Shown: piece after piece, positions 8,782 through 18,327 of the stretch
Layout: each line of letters starts with the position of its first letter
Position numbering within the stretch: the stretch's first letter is position 1
Notes under the pieces: generated by a model
What the model was told of the DNA's origin: nothing
The model's input: only the letters and a program-made list of their open reading frames with translations
Database searches by the model: none
Position numbers and translations under genes: made by a program
DNA from: Phycisphaerae bacterium
Lineage (GTDB): Bacteria; Planctomycetota; Phycisphaerae; Sedimentisphaerales; Anaerobacaceae
Length of the DNA stretch: 36,838 nucleotides
Reading direction: 5' to 3'
Assembly: GCA_029858035.1 (NCBI GenBank)
Contig: JAOUFU010000003.1
Span: 1 to 36,838, forward strand

Positions 8782-9324
8782 TTATTCGAAATGTTTTTGA
8801 TAAAGCTCTTTGAGCTCTTTTCTTGCCTTTGCCAGCCGGGATTTGACGGTCCCCTTTGGAATTTTCAGGGCGGTGCTTACCTCGGGGACGGTAAGCTGTT
8901 CAAAATAGTACAGGCTGATAACGGCTCTTTTTCTCACGTCTAATTTTTGCAGCAGCTCTTTCAAGCCTGCATCTTTTTTTTCTTTTTGATGATGATTTTT
9001 AATTTCTTCGATGCTTATCTTTTTTATATTTTTATCTTTTTTTATCCAGTCGATTGATTTGTTTGTTGTTATTTTATATGCCCAGGCCTTGAAATTTGCA
9101 GGGTCGTTCAATTTTCTCAATCCTTTTATGATGCCGAGCCAGGTTTCCTGAGTAACGTCCCAGGCTGCCTGTTCGTCGGCGGTCAATCGAAGAGCGTACT
9201 TCCAGAGGCGTTTCTGCCAGCGGCTTACAAGCATTTCCATGGCCCTGGCTCTGCCGTCCTGGGCATCCATCACGAGTATTTCATCAACAAGTTGGTCAAC
9301 CGACCTGTCCATTCTATCTATCAT
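8782..9324 (-). CDS. ECF-type RNA polymerase sigma-70 family factor
   Basis: Region 2 (WKYALRLTADEQAAWDVTQETWLGIIKGLRKLNDPANFKAWAYKITTNKSIDWIKK) and region 4 (LDVRKRAVISLYYFEQLTVPEVSTALKIPKGTVKSRLAKARKELKELY). Confidence 0.92.
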   Translation of the reverse strand: MIDRMDRSVDQLVDEILVMDAQDGRARAMEMLVSRWQKRLWKYALRLTADEQAAWDVTQETWLGIIKGLRKLNDPANFKAWAYKITTNKSIDWIKKDKNIKKISIEEIKNHHQKEKKDAGLKELLQKLDVRKRAVISLYYFEQLTVPEVSTALKIPKGTVKSRLAKARKELKELYQKHFE

Positions 9325-9485
9325 AGTCTATTATCAGGGGCGAGCGGTTCATTTTTTTTCTGAAAAATCTCGTTGTGCTGGAATCGCGCCCAACCGGTGG
9401 ATTTCGATTGCAAATCCCTTTTTTGCTGCTATAGTGGACGAAAACTCGGACCATATAGCAATACTAAATAATTGTAAATTGCTTT

Positions 9486-9573
9486 GGAGAGGTGTCGGAG
9501 TGGCTTATCGAGCAGCCTTGGAAAGGCTGTGTAGGGCTTGTCCCTACCGCGGGTTCGAATCCCGCCCTCTCCG
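9486..9573 (+). tRNA. tRNA-Ser (anticodon GGA)
   Basis: GGAGAGGTGTCGGAGTGGCTTATCGAGCAGCCTTGGAAAGGCTGTGTAGGGCTTGTCCCTACCGCGGGTTCGAATCCCGCCCTCTCCG; long variable arm (TAGGG-CTTGT-CCCTA), anticodon loop TTGGAAA. Confidence 0.94.
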
Positions 9574-9677
9574 TTACAACGGATAGGGACGCTGTAAGCT
9601 CTTCTTCGTCAGGTTTTTGCAGTGTATTCTCGATTTTTGCCTTGCCCATTACCGTTGAGCGCGGTCACCGGATTTAC

Positions 9678-10904
9678 TTATGCTTTCAGGCCGGTCAGGT
9701 CGACTTCGAATCCTATGTTTTCCCGGATCACTTCGTCCCAAGTGAGTTTAGTGTTTCTGCCGGCGGCTTCACGGCCCAGGATGGTCGCCAGAGTAGAATT
9801 CACACTCGGTTCGAGAGTCGGGTTATCGTAGATGCCGTTTATAATGGATTTGTGGAAGGTGTCGATATTGCGCTCGGCGCCTCGAGGATAGAGATTTTCC
9901 ACGTCGCCTCCCCGATATCCGGTTTTATTGCCGAGAATCCTGACACGACTTGTATAGCCTGTCTCGAGGTATCCATCCTGTCCCTGCGCGAAACAATCGC
10001 AGCGAAACTCGAACCGGTTTCTCAGATGCTCGCCCCTGTGGTTGAGGATAAGGCCATTGGCAAATTCATAAGTAACCGAGAAGACGTCGTGGGAATCTCC
10101 ATTTGGATTGTTCCGGGCGATGCGGGAACAACCCATAGCACTGACCGGCGGACTTCCTGCAATCCACAGGGCTACGTCGACGGCGTGAATACCTGCGTTG
10201 ACCAGATAGCTGCCGCCCAGGTCGTTATCATTAACCCAAATAAGATTTTGCAGCCGGCTTTCGATGGTTGCGGTCTTCGGCGGGTCGGAAAAACTTTCGT
10301 CGTTATATTCCGAGCTCAACATTGCGATTTTGCCAATCGCACCGGCCTGTACCCTTTTTATGCCTTCGATGTAGAAGGGGTCCGTGCGTGTTTGAAAGTC
10401 GGCCAGAAAGACCTTCTTGTCGGCCGTGGCCTTTTGGCCCATTTTGGAGATTCGCAGACATCCGGGAACGTCACAACCCAACGGCTTGGCAATATACACG
10501 TGACAGCCCGCTTTCACGGCGGCCTCTACATGGTCGGGGAAGCAATAAGGTGGAGTTTCCAGGAATACGGCATCCACTTTACCTGCGAGGAGTTTTTTAT
10601 AGGCGGACAGCCCGGAAAAACACCTTGATTCGGGCACTTTAAATTGTTGGCCCGCGGCTTTGGCCACTTGTTCAAAATAATCCGCCACGGCCGTGATTTG
10701 ATACCCACCGTGTTGTTGGATCATGCCGGCTATCATTCTTCCGCGGCCTCCCAGCCCGATGCAGCCGGCCTCGATGCGGGTATTAGCCTGCGTCCCCCTT
10801 ACAAGAGACGGTTTGATAATCGTAAATGACAGAACGGCCGCCCCCGCACCGGAGAAAAAACCACGACGTGTTATATTAGTTGTTGTATTCTTTGTATTAC
10901 CCAT
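9678..10904 (-). CDS. Gfo/Idh/MocA family oxidoreductase, Tat-exported
   Basis: Tat-like leader ITRRGFFSGAGAAVLSF; Rossmann motif AGCIGLGGRGRMIAGM; VDAVFLETPPYCFPDHVEAAVKAGCHVYIAKPLGCDV. Confidence 0.88.
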   Translation of the reverse strand: MGNTKNTTTNITRRGFFSGAGAAVLSFTIIKPSLVRGTQANTRIEAGCIGLGGRGRMIAGMIQQHGGYQITAVADYFEQVAKAAGQQFKVPESRCFSGLSAYKKLLAGKVDAVFLETPPYCFPDHVEAAVKAGCHVYIAKPLGCDVPGCLRISKMGQKATADKKVFLADFQTRTDPFYIEGIKRVQAGAIGKIAMLSSEYNDESFSDPPKTATIESRLQNLIWVNDNDLGGSYLVNAGIHAVDVALWIAGSPPVSAMGCSRIARNNPNGDSHDVFSVTYEFANGLILNHRGEHLRNRFEFRCDCFAQGQDGYLETGYTSRVRILGNKTGYRGGDVENLYPRGAERNIDTFHKSIINGIYDNPTLEPSVNSTLATILGREAAGRNTKLTWDEVIRENIGFEVDLTGLKA

Positions 10905-10964
10905 TTTATACCCTCTTTCTTTTATTAAGATTTCTCCTCTGTTTTGCTTAATTTCACGAGCAAG

Positions 10965-11981
10965 TTACCGAAAGCAAATTGTGGCGTATAGTATCGGTTC
11001 AAATTTTGTCAAATCTTTTATAGGAACAGCTCCCCAGGTTGTATTTAAGTGTCCGAGCATTCGGCTGTTTTCAAAGCGCCGGGAATATTCAACGAGCGCT
11101 TTAGTGGCTTCTAATTTTTTCCAGCCGGTCGGCCATACCCGAAAGCCTTTTTTCAAAAACATGGGTATCGATTCGTAGGTATCACGTTTTTCGTAGTGCC
11201 AATCGCAGATTATTATGTCTTTTGGTATCATGTTAATCGCACCGGCGGTGCCGTTGGCACTGGCCTCCCACTTGCCGTAATTAATTTTGCCGGCGTTGAT
11301 TAGACGGTCTCCCCACATAAGCATTTCAATCTTGTGTTTTTTGACCAGACGGTCGTGGTAGTCATTGACGGCTTTGGCGAAAAGCTTTGCCTTGTTTTGG
11401 CCTTTGCAGCGCGGGCAGCTGTCTTCACCTATAAGAAAGACTTCATCCATTCCCACGTGTAAGGCATCGGCTTCAAAAACAAAAATCAGCTCGTCCATCA
11501 GGTCGAATACTATCCGATTGACCTGTGGATGAAGCGGACACCAGCTTCGGCAGTAAATCTGTTCGTTTTTGTCATATTGGCCGAGGGTTTCATCGAATTG
11601 GGGATACTTGACCAATAAAGGAAAAACGTTTTCACGCCACGACTGATGACCCAGGCACTGGAACTGCGGGATTAGGCGGACATTGTGTTTCCTGCATTCA
11701 CCAAGGAGCCTTTTGATGTGCTCTCTTTTGCTCGGGTTTTTTCCCCGCAGCTCCGGATGGGATTCATATTCGTATCCGTAATTTATCTCCGCTATGATGA
11801 CATTAACGCCAAGTTTTGCCAGGTCGCCTACAACTTCGGTAAGCTCCTGGGTCTTGTCCTGAGTTGTCATGAGGACATGTAAACCCCGCCAGTTCGGCGA
11901 TTTTTGTACGGAAGCCGTGCATGATGCGCAAAAAAACGGAAGGATGCATGTTACCAGCAGACAGGATAAAAAATTCTTCAT
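10965..11981 (-). CDS. Glycoside hydrolase family 20-like lipoprotein
   Basis: Signal with Cys (MKNFLSCLLVTCILPFFCASCTAS); TIM-barrel GH20 features: RLIPQFQCLGHQSW, ADALHVGMDEVF (Asp-Glu pair), EMLMWGDRLI. ATG 11981 preferred over the long ORF start. Confidence 0.7.
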   Translation of the reverse strand: MKNFLSCLLVTCILPFFCASCTASVQKSPNWRGLHVLMTTQDKTQELTEVVGDLAKLGVNVIIAEINYGYEYESHPELRGKNPSKREHIKRLLGECRKHNVRLIPQFQCLGHQSWRENVFPLLVKYPQFDETLGQYDKNEQIYCRSWCPLHPQVNRIVFDLMDELIFVFEADALHVGMDEVFLIGEDSCPRCKGQNKAKLFAKAVNDYHDRLVKKHKIEMLMWGDRLINAGKINYGKWEASANGTAGAINMIPKDIIICDWHYEKRDTYESIPMFLKKGFRVWPTGWKKLEATKALVEYSRRFENSRMLGHLNTTWGAVPIKDLTKFEPILYATICFR

Positions 11982-12216
11982 GGCGAAATCTCCTAAATCT
12001 GTAATAAGAGTAAGGTTGTTTGCGTAATAGTTTAATTGGCCTGGGTTGTAAGTGCAAGCCCATTTTGCTTGTGAGGATTTGTAAGGATTGACGTGGGCGA
12101 GATTTAAGTATAAAATACTGCCTTTGAATGTTTTGGCTCCAATGATGTTGGTATTGCTTTTGGAGCGAACCTTAACAGGCAACAATTAGTTTTTACGATT
12201 CTTTTGGAGGTGAAAA

Positions 12217-13194
12217 ATGCCCGCTCTAAATCAAGGCGATAGAGACTATAAAGATAATTCATCAGGATGTGAACAATCCTCTCGTCGTGAATTTCTAAAA
12301 AAGCTGGGAGCTTTGCCTGTTGCTGCGATGGCTGCGGAGCAGGTCGGCAGGGTGTCCTCCGCATGGGCCGGCGAGGCCAAGCTGCCTCGTATAAAATTCG
12401 GGAAGGTGTCGCTTTCCCGACTGGTCTGTGGGGCCAATCCCTTCAATGCCGGTTCACACCTGTCTGTTTTTGTCAACCACCAGATGCGGCAATACTACAC
12501 GCCGGAACAAATCCTTAAGACCCTGCGCAGCTGCCAGGAGGTGGGGATTAATTGCTGGCAGTCCGGCAGTGATAAATATAAAATGTACCGTCGCTTTATC
12601 GACGATGGGGGGAAGATACACTATCTATCCATCAACTCGGATCTGGCAGAGATTGAACCGATAGCAAAAGCCGGCGGATTGGGTATCGCGCATCATGGGG
12701 AAACAACCGACAATTTGTTCAAAGCGGGCAAGCTTGATAAGATTCATGATTTCCTCAAGCGTGTTCGCGATGCGGGTCTTATGGTGGGGGTCTCCACTCA
12801 CATGCCGGCTGTGATAGAGGCCATCGAGGACAAAGGCTGGGACGTGGATTACTATATGGCCTGCGTTTACGAACGCCATCGAAGCGAAGCCGAATTGAAG
12901 AAGCTGTTGGGCCGGGTCCCAATCCCTGTGCCCGAAGTTTATTTACAGGAGGACCCGCCGCGGATGTTCAAGGTGATACGGCAGACAAAGAGGCCGTGTC
13001 TGGCTTTTAAGATTCTGGCGGCGGGGCGACTTTCCGAACGCAAGGCGTGGGTGGAAAAAGCCTTCCGCGAGACGTTCCAATCCATAAAGGAAAACGATGC
13101 GGTTATTGTGGGTATTTACGACCAATATAGCGACCAGCCGGCCGAAGACGCAGAATACACCCGGCGTTTCAGCTCCTTGAGCGGCAAGGCTTGA
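12217..13194 (+). CDS. Aldo/keto reductase-like TIM-barrel protein, Tat-exported
   Basis: SSRREFLKKLGALPVAAMAAEQ leader; KFGKVSLSRLVCGANPFNAGSH...MRQYYTPEQILKTLRSCQEVGINCWQSG...GLMVGVSTHMPAVIEAIEDKGWDVDYYMACVY. Confidence 0.65.
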   Translation: MPALNQGDRDYKDNSSGCEQSSRREFLKKLGALPVAAMAAEQVGRVSSAWAGEAKLPRIKFGKVSLSRLVCGANPFNAGSHLSVFVNHQMRQYYTPEQILKTLRSCQEVGINCWQSGSDKYKMYRRFIDDGGKIHYLSINSDLAEIEPIAKAGGLGIAHHGETTDNLFKAGKLDKIHDFLKRVRDAGLMVGVSTHMPAVIEAIEDKGWDVDYYMACVYERHRSEAELKKLLGRVPIPVPEVYLQEDPPRMFKVIRQTKRPCLAFKILAAGRLSERKAWVEKAFRETFQSIKENDAVIVGIYDQYSDQPAEDAEYTRRFSSLSGKA

Positions 13195-13433
13195 GTGGCA
13201 TATCCTTTTCACTAAGCCTGTCCCTTTGTTGTTTTCAGCCCTTCCGTGTTTGATTGCTCTTTTTGTTCAGATAAGTATTTGACACGGGTACACTTAAGAC
13301 ACTTGACTTTTTAACGCGAATTTGGCATCATAAGGATAGAAAAAGGAGGAATGTTGCCATATTTATGTCAAACAGGAAAACTCGACACAAGAGTTCGGAT
13401 ACTCCATTTTATAATTGTCATGGAAAATGAGGG

Positions 13434-15758
13434 ATGAATAAAGGTATCTCTGGTCTTGTTAGCATGGTCTTGCCGGTGCTGGTATTGGCGCCAAGTCTGC
13501 CCGGTTTAGCGGAGGCGGTTCGGTTCGATTTGATTAAGGATGGTCGTATCGATTGGTCCGACCTTGCCGGTTTTGCTGAGAAATGGCTGGACACCGGTTG
13601 TTTGGCGGACTATTTCTGCGGCGGTGCAGATTTCGACTACAGCGACAGGGTCGATTTTACTGATTTTAATTTATTAGCGGTAGAGTGGGGGAGTGTTGAG
13701 CCTTACGTTACTAATTTGCTTGCCGGCCACGAGCCGTATGAAACGCATGTCGGGATTTTGGGGCCACATCCCACCGATCCGAGTGTCACTATAGGGGCCC
13801 GGCTATTGGGTGGTACGAACCATCCGACATTCGGAATTGTGCCCACTGCAACCGAGGGCAGGTATGTACTCGGGCTGACCTGGGACAACGAAACGGACCG
13901 CAAGGTCGAGTATGGGTACAACTTTACCGGCGGATTTACCTTCGATTTGGCCGGCGTGGATGAAATTGTCTTCGATGTCTTTGTGCCGACCGGAGGCCTT
14001 CTGTTTCCTGCAGGGCTCGTCGGCGTGTGGGATGCGACGTTCGGCTGGAATAAATCCGCTAATGTCCCCACCTCTTTTGATAAGTGGCATACCGTAGTCG
14101 TTGATGTTGTCGACCGAAACAACGTGGGTCTTGGCGGCATCGGCGCTCTGGTGTTCGAGGACATGGGCGGGCCAGGGGACATAGCGGGGACCTTGTTCGT
14201 TGATAATCTGAGGCTGCGCCGGATCAATCCCGATTATTACAATCTCACAGCCACCGGGCACGACAGCAGAATTGATTTGCGATGGAGGCCTGTAAAGGCA
14301 CCGAGTCTGGAGGGTTATAATATATATCGCGCTGATTCCTCTGTGGGACCATTTACGAAGCTGAATAGTTCGGTACACACGGTATCTGTCTATAGTGACT
14401 TTCTCGGTGTGAACGGCAGGACGGTCTATTATTATATAACGTCGGTGCTCGATGGCGGAGAGACTGCACAATCAGGCATTGTCAGCGCTACTTCTTATGC
14501 GATGACCGATGAGCAGCTTTTGACCTCTGTGCAGGAAGCTGTCTTTCGGTACTTCTGGGATTTTGGTCATCCTGTGAGTGGATTGGCAAGGGAAAGGTTT
14601 TACGTGGGGGACCGCCGGACCGTCACCACCGGCGGCTCAGGTTTCGGATTGATGGCGATTGTCGTCGGGGTCGATCGCGGGTTCGTCAGCCGGATCGAAG
14701 CGGCCGAGCGAATCCTGAAGATTTTGACCTTTCTTGACGAAAAGGCCGCTCGTTATCATGGTGCCTGGTCGCATTGGTTTGACGGTACGACCGGTGAGCC
14801 TATAGCCTTCGATTACGATGAGTTTGGCAATCCGATTATGAGCGGCGACCTGGTTGAGACGGCGTTTATGATTCAGGGGATGCTCGCGGTACGGCAGTAC
14901 TTCGATTCTGATGATACTGTCGAGACCTCAGTCCGGAGCATGGTGACTAAGTTGTGGCAGGATGTGGAGTGGGACTGGTATCGCCGAGCCGGGGACACGG
15001 ACGGCAATTCGCTGTGGTGGTTGTGGTCGCCGACCCACAACTGGCAGAACAGCTTCAGGATTACCGGTTATAATGAATGTATGGTCGCATATCTGCTGGC
15101 GATTGCTTCGCCGGCGCACCCGATACCGCCATCCTGTTATTACGACGGCTGGGCGCGGGAATCCTGGTATGCCAACGGCGATACTTTCTATGGTTATTAT
15201 CAGTGGGTGGGGCCTGATTACGGCGGGCCTTTGTTCTGGACGCATTATTCGTTTTTGGGATTTGACCCGCGCAACAAAAGCGATAATTACTGCAACTACT
15301 TCAATAATAGTCGCAACATTTCCCTAATCAATCGTGCACACTGCATCAATAATCCCAATAACTTTGCCGGCTATAGCGCTTCGGTATGGGGCCTGACCGC
15401 CAGTTGTAATCCCTGGGGTTATCTTGCCCATTCGCCTACCAACGACAACGGCACCATTACCCCGACCGCGGCTCTTAGTGCCATGCCTTTCACGCCGGCA
15501 GAATCCATCGCCACCCTGAAGCATTTTTATCACGTTTACGGTGACAGGCTGTGGGGGCCGTTTGGTTTCTACGATGCGTTTAATTTACAGGAAAACTGGT
15601 TCTCGGATGCCTATTTGGCCATCGACCAGGGACCTATTGTGGTGATGATTGAAAACTACCGCACACAATTGTGCTGGGACCTTTTTATGGCAAATCCCGA
15701 AATTATGCCGATGCTGGCAGCTATCGGCTGGGGTATAGGCCCGCCACCTCCACCTTAA
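13434..15758 (+). CDS. Secreted multidomain glucoamylase-like (GH144-like) protein with N-terminal dockerin-like repeats and a fibronectin III-like module
   Basis: DLIKDGRIDWSDLAGFAEKWLDTG / ADFDYSDRVDFTDFNLLAVEWG (dockerin-type repeats); fn3-like (GHDSRIDLRWRPVKAPSLEGYNIYRADSSVGPFTKLN); catalytic-like RYFWDFGHPVSGLARER...GSGFGLMAIVVGVDRGF...ITGYNECMVAYLLAIASP. Confidence 0.8.
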   Translation: MNKGISGLVSMVLPVLVLAPSLPGLAEAVRFDLIKDGRIDWSDLAGFAEKWLDTGCLADYFCGGADFDYSDRVDFTDFNLLAVEWGSVEPYVTNLLAGHEPYETHVGILGPHPTDPSVTIGARLLGGTNHPTFGIVPTATEGRYVLGLTWDNETDRKVEYGYNFTGGFTFDLAGVDEIVFDVFVPTGGLLFPAGLVGVWDATFGWNKSANVPTSFDKWHTVVVDVVDRNNVGLGGIGALVFEDMGGPGDIAGTLFVDNLRLRRINPDYYNLTATGHDSRIDLRWRPVKAPSLEGYNIYRADSSVGPFTKLNSSVHTVSVYSDFLGVNGRTVYYYITSVLDGGETAQSGIVSATSYAMTDEQLLTSVQEAVFRYFWDFGHPVSGLARERFYVGDRRTVTTGGSGFGLMAIVVGVDRGFVSRIEAAERILKILTFLDEKAARYHGAWSHWFDGTTGEPIAFDYDEFGNPIMSGDLVETAFMIQGMLAVRQYFDSDDTVETSVRSMVTKLWQDVEWDWYRRAGDTDGNSLWWLWSPTHNWQNSFRITGYNECMVAYLLAIASPAHPIPPSCYYDGWARESWYANGDTFYGYYQWVGPDYGGPLFWTHYSFLGFDPRNKSDNYCNYFNNSRNISLINRAHCINNPNNFAGYSASVWGLTASCNPWGYLAHSPTNDNGTITPTAALSAMPFTPAESIATLKHFYHVYGDRLWGPFGFYDAFNLQENWFSDAYLAIDQGPIVVMIENYRTQLCWDLFMANPEIMPMLAAIGWGIGPPPPP

Positions 15759-15947
15759 GGGATTCAATAGATGCGGATTTTTTGGGCCACATTATAGAGT
15801 TTGCTCCAATTCTACTCTTGCAAATTGCCTTGATACCTATTATAGTTATTGCCTGATAAGTGAAGATTATCAGTGGTTATCAGAAAAGTATTGTAGGGTA
15901 AGTATCTTACTTTGGTCAATTCAGAAAAAGAGGAAGGAGTGCCGGAA

Positions 15948-17282
15948 ATGAAGAAAATGAGAAAAACCAAGCGATGTATGAAATGCCTCAATGTAGTTTG
16001 TTTTTTGGTGGTGGTTGCGTGCCTGGCGCAATCCGCATCCTGCGGGGAAAAGGGGCTGAATCAAGCTCCCGAAGGATTTGTGGCTCTGTTTAACGGCAAG
16101 GATTTGACCGGCTGGAAAGGGCTGCTATCAAGCCCATACGATAATCCCATTAAGCGGGCCAAATTAAGTCCCGAGGCACTGGCCAAAGAACAGGCCAAGG
16201 CGGACAAATCCATGCGCGAGCATTGGAAGGTCGCAGACGGTATCCTGGAATTTGACGGCAAGGGATTCAGCCTGGCCACGCTGCGGGATTACGAAGACTT
16301 CGAGTTACAGGTCGACTGGAAGATTGTCAATCCGCGAGGTGACAGCGGTATCTATCTGCGCGGTACGCCGCAGGTACAGATTTGGGACCCCGAACAGCAC
16401 AAGGTCGGTTCCGGCGGTCTCTATAACAATCAGAAAAATCCAAGCAAGCCCGCCATGATCGCGGACAATCCCATCGGCCAATGGAACACGTTTCGTATCA
16501 TAATGGTCGGGGAGGGGGTCACGGTGCATCTTAACGGCAAGCTCATTGTTGATAATATTGTTCTGGAGAATTACTGGGACCGCTCCCGGCCCATTTTTCC
16601 TTCCGAACAAATCGAATTGCAATGTCACGGTGACCCTATCCATTTCCGCAATATCTATATTCGCGAGATTCCGCGCGATGAAGGGACGCGGGGCCTGACC
16701 GAAGAGGAAAAGGCCACAGGTTTTGTTTCCCTGTTCAACGGCAAAGACCTTACGGGTTGGATAGGTGATACTAATGGTTATGTCGCCAAAGACGGCAGGA
16801 TTATATGCGAGAAGGGCGGTAATGTTTACGCCAAAGATGAGTATAGTGACTTTATCTTCCGGTTTGAATTTAAGCTGACCCCGGGAGCCAATAACGGTCT
16901 TGGCATTCGCACACCCCTGAATGTTGATGCGGCCTATGGGGGAATGGAACTGCAGATACTGGATGATACTGCAGACCAATATAAAAATTTGCAGCCCTAT
17001 CAATATCACGGCTCCATTTATGGCGTGGTTCCGGTAATACGAGGCTGTCAAAAACCGGTGGGCCAGTGGAATTATCAGGAGGTCATGGCCAAGGGAGGAC
17101 GCATCAGGGTCAAGCTAAATGGCGGCCTTGTTGTCGATGCAGACATCAGCCAAATCACGAAGACGATGGACAAAAGGGCTCATCCGGGACTCCACAGAGA
17201 AAAGGGGTATATCGGTTTTCTCGGCCATGGCTCCCAGCTTGAGTTTCGCAATATTCGCGTTAAGGATTTAAGTAAAAGATAA
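15948..17282 (+). CDS. Tandem DUF1080 (3-keto-disaccharide hydrolase-like) secreted protein
   Basis: Two DUF1080 units, each opening with FVALFNGKDLTGWKG / FVSLFNGKDLTGWIG; LQVDWKIVNPRGDSGIYLRG and FRFEFKLTPGANNGLGIRTP. ATG 15948 preceded by AGGAAGGAG; the 15912 TTG is less likely. Confidence 0.88.
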   Translation: MKKMRKTKRCMKCLNVVCFLVVVACLAQSASCGEKGLNQAPEGFVALFNGKDLTGWKGLLSSPYDNPIKRAKLSPEALAKEQAKADKSMREHWKVADGILEFDGKGFSLATLRDYEDFELQVDWKIVNPRGDSGIYLRGTPQVQIWDPEQHKVGSGGLYNNQKNPSKPAMIADNPIGQWNTFRIIMVGEGVTVHLNGKLIVDNIVLENYWDRSRPIFPSEQIELQCHGDPIHFRNIYIREIPRDEGTRGLTEEEKATGFVSLFNGKDLTGWIGDTNGYVAKDGRIICEKGGNVYAKDEYSDFIFRFEFKLTPGANNGLGIRTPLNVDAAYGGMELQILDDTADQYKNLQPYQYHGSIYGVVPVIRGCQKPVGQWNYQEVMAKGGRIRVKLNGGLVVDADISQITKTMDKRAHPGLHREKGYIGFLGHGSQLEFRNIRVKDLSKR

Positions 17283-17297
17283 ACAGGAGAAGGAATT

Positions 17298-18185
17298 ATG
17301 AAAGACAGAAAGATTGAACGTCGCAGCTTTTTGAAGCTGACCGCCGCGGCCGCTATTGCACCGGGCATATTAACTGCAACCACTCCCTCTTTAGGAGCGG
17401 AGAAGGAAAAGAAGTTATTAAAGGCCGTGATTATTGGTATGTTGCCCGGTAAACTTTCGGATGCCGAGAAATTTCGCTTAGCCAAGAAGTGCGGTTTTGA
17501 CGGAATTGAAGCCAGGCCCATGAAGGATCTTAAGGCGGCGGCTGAACAGGCCAAAATAGCAAGAGAGGAGGGGACACCGATTCACAGCCTGCTATACGGC
17601 TGGTGGCCGCCGTTTACCAATCGTGACCCGAAAGAGGTTGGCAAAAAAATTGAAGAGATGGAAAATGCCCTCCGCTGTGCCAAGGTCATGGGTGCCGATG
17701 CAGTATTACTGGTTCCGACGCGCGTCACGGAGGATTTTAGTTATCAGGATGCGTACAAATGGTCTCAGGAATACGTCAGCAGGTTGATACCCACCGCCGA
17801 GCAGACGGGTGTAATCGTTGCGGTTGAAAATGTGTGGAACATGTTCCTGTTGAGTCCAATCGAATTTGCACGTTATTTGGACGAGTTGAATAGTCGCTGG
17901 GTCAAGGCATATTTCGATGTAGGCAACGTCATTATTTACGGCCACGCCCACCATTGGATTCGGACACTGGGTAAAAGGATTGTCAAAATCCACCTGAAAG
18001 ACTTCAAACGAAGCGGATATCAGTGGAAGAACCTGCTGGATGGAGATGTCAATTGGCCCCAGGTACGCAAGGCACTGGACGAGGTCGGCTACAACGGCTA
18101 TATGACCGCGGAGCTTTCGGGCGGCGACGAGGCCCACCTGACCGATATAGCAAAACGCATCGACCGCATTATTGCCATGAAATGA
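17298..18185 (+). CDS. Sugar phosphate isomerase/epimerase (xylose isomerase-like TIM barrel), Tat-type leader
   Basis: MKDRKIERRSFLKLTAAAAIAPGIL leader; GVIVAVENVWNMFLLSPIEFARYLDEL..WVKAYFDVGNVIIYGHAHHWIRTLGKRIVKIHLKDF. Confidence 0.88.
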   Translation: MKDRKIERRSFLKLTAAAAIAPGILTATTPSLGAEKEKKLLKAVIIGMLPGKLSDAEKFRLAKKCGFDGIEARPMKDLKAAAEQAKIAREEGTPIHSLLYGWWPPFTNRDPKEVGKKIEEMENALRCAKVMGADAVLLVPTRVTEDFSYQDAYKWSQEYVSRLIPTAEQTGVIVAVENVWNMFLLSPIEFARYLDELNSRWVKAYFDVGNVIIYGHAHHWIRTLGKRIVKIHLKDFKRSGYQWKNLLDGDVNWPQVRKALDEVGYNGYMTAELSGGDEAHLTDIAKRIDRIIAMK

Positions 18186-18327
18186 GACTGCATTCCGGCA
18201 ATAGTCGGGACGTAATTCTTTCAGCAGGCACGCGGTGTTTGATGTTGCTTAGTATCGGGGCATAATTGCGAATAAAGCAACGAGGAAGGCCGTTTTGAGA
18301 GATATTAAGTTTTTCGAGGGGAACAAA

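Noticed and set aside
9492-10628. 378-aa plus-strand ORF
   Set aside because: Starts inside tRNA-Ser and is antisense to the Gfo/Idh gene, which has clear motifs; the translation shows no family features.
13703-14471. Minus-strand ORFs of 174 and 222 aa
   Set aside because: Antisense to the dockerin/glucoamylase-like gene; low-complexity Ser/Thr/Pro translation and no motifs.
16305-17051. 248-aa minus-strand ORF
   Set aside because: Antisense to the tandem DUF1080 gene; no recognisable features.
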